Of a DNA stretch of 7,232 nt, positions 1 to 5,982 are shown one piece after another. The position numbers and the translations under genes were made by a program. The stretch is from Paludibacteraceae bacterium (GTDB taxonomy: Bacteria > Bacteroidota > Bacteroidia > Bacteroidales > Paludibacteraceae). Every line of letters starts with the position of its first letter. The first letter of the stretch is position 1. The notes under the pieces are model-generated. The model searched no databases. It saw nothing but the letters and a program-made list of their open reading frames with translations, and was not told the origin of the DNA. The stretch is from assembly GCA_018055865.1 (NCBI GenBank), contig JAGPGR010000089.1, positions 1 through 7,232 on the forward strand. The letters run 5' to 3'.

Positions 1-876
1 GTGTATCTGGCCACCGAACTGGTATCCGAAGGTGCCATCAATCGTATTTATTTTCTGCCGATAGTTTATTTTGCCATCAGTTCAGCACTGCTGCTGCTGG
101 CTTATGTGCTCATTTATATTTTTGAGAAAATATTCAATCTTATTTCAGCCATTACGCTTGTAGAGCTCACTAACATCAACAGCAATCTGATGATTAAATT
201 TGCTGAAAATGCTCCCGGAACATTTCAGCATTCGCTTCAGGTGTCCAATTTGGCTACAGAAGCTGCAAAAAAAATCGGTGCCAACGGTTTACTGGTGCGT
301 ACAGGAGCTTTGTATCACGACATTGGCAAAATGTTGAATCCGGAGTATTTTATTGAGAACCAGGTAGGTGAAAACAATCCATTGTTGGAAATGAGTTACG
401 AGGATGCTGCTCAGGCCATTATTAAGCATGTATCGGATGGCGTTATTCTGGCTAAGAAAAATGGATTACCGGATCAGATTATTGGCTTTATCACTACACA
501 TCACGGACGAACCAAAACAAAATTCTTCTATAATTCATTCATCAACGACAATCCGGGAGTTACACCCAACGACGAAATATTTACCTATCCCGGACCTCTT
601 CCATTCAGTAAGGAAACGGCTATACTGATGATGTCGGATGCAGTGGAAGCCCGTTCGCGTACACTGGGTGAGTATACCGATCTCAGCATTAGTAATATGG
701 TCGATAGCATGATTGATTCGCAAATAGCTGATGGTCAGCTGAAAGATGCACCCATCAGTTTCAAAGATGTGGAAACGGTAAAAAAAGTGCTTGCCGACAA
801 GATTAAAAATATTTACCATTCCCGAATTACTTATCCGGAACTGAATAAGGAAGTTGACGCGAAGGTAATTGAATGA
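1..876 (+). CDS. 7TM-HD (PgpH-type) HDIG-domain phosphohydrolase, C-terminal part (5' truncated)
   Basis: The frame is open from the first base, so the GTG at position 1 is probably internal and the N-terminal sensor and most membrane helices lie outside the window. About 291 residues are visible; full-length members are usually around 700. Residues 16-40 are very hydrophobic and look like the last membrane helix. A cytoplasmic HD domain follows, with the expected metal ligands: His77, the His106-Asp107 pair in a YHDIGK motif, His143, His167-His168 and Asp213. The segment before the first His (ENAPGTFQHS) is typical of this group. Characterised relatives such as Listeria PgpH hydrolyse cyclic di-AMP to pApA, so a nucleotide-signal phosphodiesterase role at the inner membrane is the likely function. 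That substrate is inferred from the family and is not shown here. The gene converges on metG with 15 bp between stops, and only a run of seven T without a hairpin follows it. Confidence 0.9.
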   Translation: MYLATELVSEGAINRIYFLPIVYFAISSALLLLAYVLIYIFEKIFNLISAITLVELTNINSNLMIKFAENAPGTFQHSLQVSNLATEAAKKIGANGLLVRTGALYHDIGKMLNPEYFIENQVGENNPLLEMSYEDAAQAIIKHVSDGVILAKKNGLPDQIIGFITTHHGRTKTKFFYNSFINDNPGVTPNDEIFTYPGPLPFSKETAILMMSDAVEARSRTLGEYTDLSISNMVDSMIDSQIADGQLKDAPISFKDVETVKKVLADKIKNIYHSRITYPELNKEVDAKVIE

Positions 877-891
877 TTTTTTTAGCCGAAA

Positions 892-2943
892 TTACACCAC
901 CACCGATCCGTTGGTCAGTTTCTCGCCCGGCCTTACAAGTGTGAGTGTACCATCCGGATTTTCAGCCGATAGTATCATCCCTTCGCTGTCAATGCCTCTG
1001 AGTTTGCGGGGTGCAAAATTGGCAATGAAAAGCACCTGCGTGCCTGCCAGTTCTTCCGGATTGGGGTAGTAAGCGGCAATGCCCGAGAGAATTGTGCGTC
1101 CGCCCATTCCGTCGTCCAGTCTGAATTGAAGTAATTTATCTGCTTTCGGTACTTTGGTGCATTCAAGCACTGTTCCGACCCGGATATCCAGTTTCCCGAA
1201 ATCCTCGAAAGCTACATTTTCTTTCACTGTGGGTGGTGTGTAAGCATTTGATTCGTTAGCTTTTTTAGTATCAAGCAGTTTTTGAATTTGCGCTTCCACC
1301 TGCTCGTCGTCAATTTTCTCAAAAAGAAGTTCAGGTGTATTTAATTGATGACCTTCTGCCAGTAAATTCATTTTTCCCAGTTCCTTCCAGTCAAAAGTTG
1401 ACAGGTTGAGCATTTCGCGCAGTTTTTGAGATGAAAACGGCAGAAATGGTTCAAAGGCAATAGAAAGATTGGCAGCAATTTGCAGACTGATATTCAGAAT
1501 GGTAGCTACGCGGTTCATATCGGTTTTTGCCAGCTTCCAGGGCTCGGTCTCGGCCAGGTATTTATTCCCGATTCGTGCCAGATTCATCGCTTCTTTCTGT
1601 GCATCGCGGAAGTGGAAGGTGTCGAGCAATGCTTCTACCTGTTTTTTTACGTTGGCAAAATCGGCCAGAGTTTGTGTGTCGTATTCAGTCAGTTCGCCAA
1701 GTGCAGGCACCCGGCTTTCGAAATATTTCTGTGTAAGCACTAAAGCCCGGTTCACAAAATTCCCGTAAATGGCAACCAGTTCGTTGTTATTTCTGGCTTG
1801 AAAATCTTTCCAGGTGAAATCGTTGTCTTTGGTTTCGGGAGCATTGGCTGTGAGCACGTATCGGAGTACGTCTTGTTTTCCCGGAAAATCTTCGAGATAT
1901 TCGTGCAGCCAGACTGCCCAGTTGCGTGAAGTGGAGATTTTATCACCTTCCAGGTTGAGGAATTCATTGGCCGGTACGTTGTCGGGCAGGATGTAGCTTC
2001 CTTCGGCTTTAAGCATGGCCGGGAAAACAATGCAGTGGAAGACAATATTGTCTTTTCCTATAAAATGCAACAAACGGGTTTCGGGGTCTTTCCACCATTT
2101 TTCCCACGTTCCGTATTTCTCCGGTTGTTCGTCGCACAATTCTTTGGTGTTTGAAATATAACCAATCGGGGCGTCGAACCACACGTAGAGCACTTTACCT
2201 TCGGCACCTTCCACCGGCACAGGAATTCCCCAATCCAAATCGCGGCTTACCGCACGCGGTTGAAGTCCCATATCGAGCCAGCTTTTGCACTGTCCGTATA
2301 CGTTCGGTTTCCATTCCTTATGTCCGCTCAGAATCCATTCGCGCAGCCATATTTCATGCTTATCCAGCGGCAAATACCAGTGTTTGGTTTCGCGCATCAC
2401 CGGCACTGAACCGCTTATAGCCGATTTTGGACCGATCAGGTCAGTCGGACTGAGCGAAGTTCCGCATTTTTCACATTGGTCGCCGTAGGCATTTTCATTA
2501 TCACAATGCGGACATTTTCCGGTTATATAGCGGTCGGCCAGAAATTGTGCGGCTTCGGAATCGTAATATTGTTCGGAAGTTTGTTCTAAAAAATCACCAT
2601 TTTCATACAAGGTTTTGAAAAAATCGGAGGCCAGTTTGTGGTGAGTTTTCGAAGTGGTTCGGGAATAAATGTCGAACTGAATTCCGAAATCTTCAAATGA
2701 TTTCTTAATAATAGTGTGATATCTGTCCACAATGTCCTGCGGTGTAACACCTTCTTTGCGGGCTTTGATGGTAATAGGCACTCCGTGCTCATCTGATCCT
2801 CCTACAAAAAGGACTTCTTCGCCTTTCAGTCGCAGATAGCGAACATAAATATCGGCAGGAACATAAACTCCGGCCAAATGTCCGATGTGAACCGGTCCGT
2901 TGGCATACGGAAGTGCGGAAGTTACAGTAGTACGTTTCATCAT
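892..2943 (-). CDS. metG: methionine--tRNA ligase (MetRS), with C-terminal tRNA-binding domain
   Basis: This cytoplasmic enzyme charges tRNA-Met, including initiator tRNA, with methionine using ATP. The 683-residue protein appears complete. The class I Rossmann fold starts with [14 protein letters not shown] (HIGH at 19-22). A connective zinc knuckle has Cys144, Cys147, Cys157 and Cys160. The WFDAPIGY segment of the active site is at 255-262. The KMSKS loop reads KISTS at 335-339, followed by RNWAVW, a form I associate with Bacteroidota MetRS. The anticodon-binding helical domain follows. Residues about 580-683 form an EMAP-II/Trbp111-like OB fold (KLDIRVGTV) that binds tRNA and supports dimerisation. 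Two ATG codons are adjacent at the start (2943 and 2940), and an in-frame TAA lies directly before the first, so the protein starts at one of them. No Shine-Dalgarno sequence is visible. A TAnnTTTG box at 3074-3081 is the probable promoter. Confidence 0.98.
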   Translation of the reverse strand: MMKRTTVTSALPYANGPVHIGHLAGVYVPADIYVRYLRLKGEEVLFVGGSDEHGVPITIKARKEGVTPQDIVDRYHTIIKKSFEDFGIQFDIYSRTTSKTHHKLASDFFKTLYENGDFLEQTSEQYYDSEAAQFLADRYITGKCPHCDNENAYGDQCEKCGTSLSPTDLIGPKSAISGSVPVMRETKHWYLPLDKHEIWLREWILSGHKEWKPNVYGQCKSWLDMGLQPRAVSRDLDWGIPVPVEGAEGKVLYVWFDAPIGYISNTKELCDEQPEKYGTWEKWWKDPETRLLHFIGKDNIVFHCIVFPAMLKAEGSYILPDNVPANEFLNLEGDKISTSRNWAVWLHEYLEDFPGKQDVLRYVLTANAPETKDNDFTWKDFQARNNNELVAIYGNFVNRALVLTQKYFESRVPALGELTEYDTQTLADFANVKKQVEALLDTFHFRDAQKEAMNLARIGNKYLAETEPWKLAKTDMNRVATILNISLQIAANLSIAFEPFLPFSSQKLREMLNLSTFDWKELGKMNLLAEGHQLNTPELLFEKIDDEQVEAQIQKLLDTKKANESNAYTPPTVKENVAFEDFGKLDIRVGTVLECTKVPKADKLLQFRLDDGMGGRTILSGIAAYYPNPEELAGTQVLFIANFAPRKLRGIDSEGMILSAENPDGTLTLVRPGEKLTNGSVVV

Positions 2944-2977
2944 TTAGTTGATTCGATGATTAGTAAAATAATTAAGT

Positions 2978-3001
2978 GGTTGAATGGTTGAATAGTTGAA
3001 C
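2978..3001. repeat. three-copy 8-bp tandem repeat in the metG leader
   Basis: The + strand reads GGTTGAAT, GGTTGAAT, AGTTGAAC, so the first two units are identical and the third differs at its first and last base. It lies 35 bp upstream of the metG start codon, inside the inferred 5' untranslated region. It is a simple-sequence repeat that could change copy number by slippage. A regulatory effect is not shown. Confidence 0.7.
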
Positions 3002-3073
3002 AGGAGAGAAAATGTAATGTTAACTTACTGAATAGCTCAGCTTAATAAAAACGATGTACCAAAAAACCAAGTG

Positions 3074-3081
3074 CAAAGGTA
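3074..3081 (-). promoter_or_regulatory. candidate -7 box (TACCTTTG) of the metG promoter
   Basis: Read on the minus strand this is TACCTTTG, an exact match to TAnnTTTG, the -7 element of the Bacteroidota primary sigma factor. Transcription would begin near 3067, giving metG a leader of roughly 120-125 nt. I see no convincing TTG-type -33 element at the usual spacing, so the call rests on the -7 match and its position between the end of the MORN gene and metG. Confidence 0.5.
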
Positions 3082-3157
3082 CAAAAATAATGACATTTTT
3101 TACCATTCAGGACTGGTTTTACGTGAACATTCCCGTTAACTTATTTGAAAAAAACAA

Positions 3158-3448
3158 CTATTTCTTTTTCTTTATTTGTTTCCCGTTTTCAAACGTTTCT
3201 TCGTATTCCAGTACGTTTTTTTTATTGTATCGAATCCATGTGCCGTGTTTTTGCTCTTTTATGAAGTGGCCGATGCCCCAAAGCTGACCGTTTTCGCGGT
3301 AAAATATCCATTTACCTTCCATCTTATTGTTGATGAATGGTCCCTGAGCTTTCAGAGTTCCGTTTTTAAAAAAATAAGTCAGAATTTCGTCTTTCAGTTC
3401 GTAAATTTTTTGGCCATTGGTATACGTATTTTTTGCCGGGAGATCCAT
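3158..3448 (-). CDS. small MORN-repeat protein (MORN_2 / YwqK-like)
   Basis: This is a 96-residue protein made almost entirely of three MORN_2-type units, at about residues 23-43, 44-68 and 69-92. Each has the pattern W/Y-x-x-Y-x-x-NG-x-L followed by G-x-F and K-x-x-G, for example KWIFYRENGQLWGIGHF. It ends in a lysine-rich tail, QIKKKK. No signal peptide or membrane helix is visible. Similar proteins are labelled in databases as YwqK-family antitoxins of toxin-antitoxin systems, but that label is weakly supported and no toxin candidate lies beside this gene. MORN repeats in general mediate protein or lipid contacts, so the function is unknown. The frame can be opened at a TTG ending at 3463, but I chose the ATG ending at 3448: it is the first ATG and sits about 35 nt from the start predicted by the TAnnTTTG box at 3490-3497. 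The gene is in the same direction as metG, which has its own candidate promoter. Confidence 0.8.
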   Translation of the reverse strand: MDLPAKNTYTNGQKIYELKDEILTYFFKNGTLKAQGPFINNKMEGKWIFYRENGQLWGIGHFIKEQKHGTWIRYNKKNVLEYEETFENGKQIKKKK

Positions 3449-3489
3449 TGGTAATAAAGTCAAAATTGATAAAATTTTAATAATAAATA

Positions 3490-3497
3490 CAAAGGTA
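3490..3497 (-). promoter_or_regulatory. candidate -7 box (TACCTTTG) for the MORN-repeat gene
   Basis: The minus strand reads TACCTTTG, an exact TAnnTTTG match and the same octamer as the box upstream of metG. Transcription would start near 3484, giving a short AT-rich leader of about 35 nt to the ATG ending at 3448. No clear -33 element is seen. The inverted-repeat element begins about 30 bp upstream of this box, so the insertion lies where upstream promoter contacts would be. Confidence 0.5.
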
Positions 3498-3548
3498 ATT
3501 TATTCGGACAGAATATTTCATTGAAGTCGTCTTGACTTTTTATAATGC

Positions 3549-3627
3549 CGCCTCTACGAGGCTTAAATTTGAAACGCCAATAATATTCTACCTCCCGATA
3601 GTTATCGGGAATCGCCTCTACGAGGCT
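3549..3627. repeat. pair of 15-bp direct repeats, each a small hairpin
   Basis: CGCCTCTACGAGGCT occurs identically at 3549-3563 and 3613-3627, 64 bp apart. Each copy contains the 5-bp stem GCCTC/GAGGC around a TAC loop. The copies flank the central hairpin, giving a roughly symmetric hairpin-hairpin-hairpin arrangement inside the larger inverted-repeat element. Confidence 0.85.
3593..3610. repeat. perfect hairpin at the centre of the inverted-repeat element
   Basis: TCCCGATA at 3593-3600 and TATCGGGA at 3603-3610 form an 8-bp perfect stem with a GT loop. It can form on either strand. No T-run follows on either side, and the divergent genes on both flanks do not end here, so a terminator role is unlikely. 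Confidence 0.85.
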
Positions 3628-3763
3628 GCATTTTCAGCACCGGAGCGAAATTATTGCTTTATTAAAAAGTCAAGACGAACTCATTCAAAAAAATGAATAA
3701 TCCAAATAGCCCTTAAAATTCCGTAAATAAAATTTTTGCATTTTTTAAACCACTCACTTTGTG

Positions 3764-3771
3764 TAACTTTG
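3764..3771 (+). promoter_or_regulatory. candidate -7 box (TAACTTTG) of the POT transporter promoter
   Basis: TAACTTTG matches TAnnTTTG exactly. Transcription would begin near 3778, about 24 nt before the ATG at 3802, through an A/T-rich leader typical of Bacteroidota translation starts. A TTTG at 3735-3738 is the nearest -33-like sequence, but its 25-base gap to the box is longer than usual. The position also argues against the earlier in-frame TTG at 3736, which would lie upstream of the transcript start. Confidence 0.55.
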
Positions 3772-3801
3772 CATCTGTTTTTTAAAAATAAAAATAGACC
3801 T

Positions 3802-5178
3802 ATGACAAACGCCGCATCCAATCCGAAATCTCTCAAACAAAAATTCTCCAATGCCTTTTGGGTAGCCAACGGAGTTGAACTGCTCGAACGGCTGGCTTAT
3901 TATGCCGTTTTTATTGTTATCACACTGTATCTTTCCAATGTGTGGGGCTTCTCGGATATTGAAGCGGGTGCCATTTCGGGTGTTTTTTCTGCTTCGTTGT
4001 ATTTGCTTCCATTGTTTTCGGGAGCTTATGCCGATAAAATTGGATTTCGTTCGGCTATCATTCTGGCTTTCAGTCTTTTATCGCTCGGATATGCGGGTTT
4101 GGGAATTCTTCCTACCCTGCTTGAGAGTGCCGGATTAGTGGAATATGACATGACCACCACTTTCAATGGATTAAATGAAAGCTATCTTCGTTGGTCTATC
4201 GTACCGGTGATGGCTCTCATTGTACTTGGCGGTTCGTTTATCAAGTCTGTTATTTCGGGCACAGTAGCACGTGAAACTACTTCCGAAAACCGTGCGCGCG
4301 GTTATTCAGTTTTTTACATGATGGTCAATATAGGTGCATTTACCGGAAAAACAGTGGTTGATCCGCTTCGCAAAAGCATGGGCGATCAGGGACTTGTGTA
4401 TCTGAATTTCTTTTCTGCCTCAATGACTTTGCTGGCACTGATTGCTGTTATCTTATTTTATAAATCGGTGAAAACCGAAGGACAGGGAAAGAGTTTTCGT
4501 GAAATCGGGCAGGGGTTCATTCGTGTGCTGACAAACTGGAAACTGTTGATACTGATACTGATAATCAGTGGTTTCTGGCTTATTCAAAGTCAAATGTACG
4601 CCACCATGCCCAAATACGTCATACGTTTGATTGGCGAGGATGCTTCACCCGGCTGGTACGCCAATGTGAATCCGCTGATTGTGTTTGTGATGGTAAACTT
4701 TGTGACTTCACTGATGAAAAAGAAAAAAGCGCTTTCGTCCATGATGATCGGGATGCTCATAATACCGGTGTCGGCACTGGTAATGTCGTTCGGAAATCAG
4801 ATTGATTCGCCGGCTATACTGGGGTTGCATCCTGTAGCTTTTATGATGATTCTGGGAATTGCCATGCAGGCAATTGCAGAGTGTTTTATTTCACCCCGTT
4901 TTCTGGAGTATTTCTCGCTGCAGTCGCCCAAAGGTGAGGAGGGCTTGTATCTTGGTTTCAGCCACCTGCATTCATTCTTTTCCTATTTGCTGGCTTTTCT
5001 GATGGGCGGTTTTCTGCTCGATAAGTATTGTCCTGATCCAAGGCTTTTCAGTTCTGCCGAAGCTTATGCTGCAGCTACCGAGCATGCTCATTACATCTGG
5101 TATGTGTTTGTAGGTGTGGGGCTATTGTCGGCTTTGGCTTTGTTTATTTACGGAAAAGTGACCCGCGAAAAACTATAA
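3802..5178 (+). CDS. POT/PTR-family proton-coupled oligopeptide transporter (MFS)
   Basis: This is a 458-residue inner-membrane protein with about 12 predicted helices. It likely imports di- and tripeptides together with protons. Family hallmarks in order: ExxER at 26-30 in helix 1 (ELLERLAYY, where relatives often have ERFxYY); a helix-4 lysine, Lys148, in GGSFIKSVISG; FYMMVNIGAF at 171-180, matching the PTR signature; and Glu360 in helix 10, followed by SPRFLE and a conserved SPKGEEGLYLG-type segment. These acidic and basic residues form the proton and peptide sites in characterised POT proteins. Only about 28 residues join helices 6 and 7, so the two extra helices usual in bacterial POTs appear to be absent. 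The loops between helices 3-4 and 11-12 are long. The open frame reaches back to a TTG at 3736, but I start at the ATG at 3802, just downstream of a TAnnTTTG box. The exact substrate is unproven. Confidence 0.92.
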   Translation: MTNAASNPKSLKQKFSNAFWVANGVELLERLAYYAVFIVITLYLSNVWGFSDIEAGAISGVFSASLYLLPLFSGAYADKIGFRSAIILAFSLLSLGYAGLGILPTLLESAGLVEYDMTTTFNGLNESYLRWSIVPVMALIVLGGSFIKSVISGTVARETTSENRARGYSVFYMMVNIGAFTGKTVVDPLRKSMGDQGLVYLNFFSASMTLLALIAVILFYKSVKTEGQGKSFREIGQGFIRVLTNWKLLILILIISGFWLIQSQMYATMPKYVIRLIGEDASPGWYANVNPLIVFVMVNFVTSLMKKKKALSSMMIGMLIIPVSALVMSFGNQIDSPAILGLHPVAFMMILGIAMQAIAECFISPRFLEYFSLQSPKGEEGLYLGFSHLHSFFSYLLAFLMGGFLLDKYCPDPRLFSSAEAYAAATEHAHYIWYVFVGVGLLSALALFIYGKVTREKL

Positions 5179-5201
5179 TTCTCTGACTCTTTCGTTGAAA
5201 T

Positions 5202-5963
5202 TTATTGCATTTCTGTAAGGTATTTCCAGTACCTTACCGGCATGTGCTGGCGCTGAAGTTTCAGATTTATCCGTTGTTTTATGGCCATAGTTTTGAAATA
5301 ATCTTTCCACATTTGCTGGTAAAGCAGTTCATCAGCATCCATCTGCTCTGCTTTCAATTTGCCGGATTCGGAAACAGGATCCTCTGTAAAGGTGATTTCT
5401 TCAATTTTATGCAGATTGTAGTAAAGTCCGAATTTGCGTTTGGTGTCATAAATAATCCACGGCTGGTCTGCGTAGCGATTCTTGAAATGATTGGCTACAA
5501 GCGATATCACATTGAAATCGGGCGAAATCGGTGCAAAATAAATTCCATCGGAAGTTTTCTGAAACCTCACAAACTGTATGGCTTTATGGCAGTTTTGATT
5601 GATTTTTTTGTAAATCTCGGAGCAGCGAAGCACATCCGGATCGCCAAAGTTCAGTTCGATGGAAACGGGCGATTTGAAAGCCTTGAAAATATACCTGAAA
5701 ATGATCAGATCAACCTCCGGAAGCTCCGACAACCAGACCAATAGCAGCATGTGAGATGCTGAAGGTGAAATTTTCTTTTCCAAACCACTCCAAACACGAG
5801 CCGATTTTTTCGATTCGGTAACGATAGTGAATGATTTTTCCAGAAACAACGGTTTTACATCATCTGTTTCCAGCATCACGTCCGGTGTCTCGTCTGCTTC
5901 AAAAGCAAAAAATACACAGCAAAGCAATCCTTCAAAGGTTTTATCGTAAGTAAAAGCGGTCAT
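5202..5963 (-). CDS. DUF4130 / TIGR03915-type probable DNA metabolism protein
   Basis: This is a 253-residue soluble protein. It opens with TAFTYDKTFEGLL (residues 2-14), the characteristic start of the TIGR03915/DUF4130 family. The middle has VRFQKTSDGIYFAPISPDFN (132-151) and a PWIIYDTKRKFGLYY-type stretch (168-182). The C-terminus carries RQHMPVRYWKYLTEM (238-252), where the family has a conserved Q-M-P-x-R-Y-W motif. In many bacteria this domain is fused to, or sits beside, a uracil-DNA-glycosylase-like domain and a radical SAM protein. Here it stands alone, with no room for a glycosylase domain. It starts 19 bp after the radical SAM gene on the same strand and probably shares its transcript. 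The family is thought to work in DNA repair or modification, but I know of no established reaction. It converges on the POT gene with 23 bp between stops. Confidence 0.88.
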   Translation of the reverse strand: MTAFTYDKTFEGLLCCVFFAFEADETPDVMLETDDVKPLFLEKSFTIVTESKKSARVWSGLEKKISPSASHMLLLVWLSELPEVDLIIFRYIFKAFKSPVSIELNFGDPDVLRCSEIYKKINQNCHKAIQFVRFQKTSDGIYFAPISPDFNVISLVANHFKNRYADQPWIIYDTKRKFGLYYNLHKIEEITFTEDPVSESGKLKAEQMDADELLYQQMWKDYFKTMAIKQRINLKLQRQHMPVRYWKYLTEMQ

Positions 5964-5982
5964 AAATGCTTAACGGAAGTTG

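Larger units (their letters stand above)
3527..3678. mobile_element. MITE-like structured element with 16-bp terminal inverted repeats
   Basis: The ends are perfect 16-bp inverted repeats: TCGTCTTGACTTTTTA at 3527-3542 and its reverse complement at 3663-3678. With a one-base offset the match runs a few A/T bases further inward. Inside are two identical small hairpins, GCCTC-TAC-GAGGC at 3550-3562 and 3614-3626. Between them is a stronger hairpin at 3593-3610 with an 8-bp stem and a 2-base loop. A 7-bp complement (CAATAAT at 3578-3584, ATTATTG at 3650-3656) could form an inner stem enclosing the last two hairpins. The 152 bp encode no plausible protein. Terminal inverted repeats without a transposase suggest a miniature inverted-repeat transposable element, moved in trans if at all. 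No convincing target-site duplication is visible; the flanks share only a loose TCATTGAA/TCATTCAA similarity. A structured RNA or palindromic intergenic repeat is the alternative. Confidence 0.65.

Noticed and set aside
1886..1948. MetRS KMSKS motif reads KISTS, suggesting a damaged active-site loop
   Set aside because: The rest of the protein is intact, and I know this [11 protein letters not shown] form from Bacteroidota MetRS. It is a lineage variant, not decay.
3030..3060. A stretch reading TAGCTCAG, like the D-arm of a tRNA gene
   Set aside because: No acceptor stem, anticodon arm or T-arm (GGTTCGA-type) follows at tRNA spacing. It is a chance match.
3593..3610. Strong hairpin as a transcription terminator
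   Set aside because: No T-run follows on either strand, and both flanking genes are transcribed away from it.
3549..3627. Two identical repeats with a spacer, as in a CRISPR array
   Set aside because: There are only two 15-bp copies, the spacer itself contains a hairpin, and no cas gene is present. They are internal parts of the inverted-repeat element.
3736..3801. Possible 22-residue N-terminal extension of the transporter from a TTG
   Set aside because: It overlaps the TAnnTTTG box and would begin upstream of the predicted transcript start. The ATG at 3802 fits the family length better.
3681..3869. A 62-codon minus-strand frame across the start of the transporter
   Set aside because: It overlaps the transporter promoter and coding start in antisense and shows no family features.
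5205..5744. A 179-codon open frame on the + strand
   Set aside because: It lies wholly antisense to the DUF4130-type gene, has no recognisable motif, and has no promoter or start context. It is a shadow frame.
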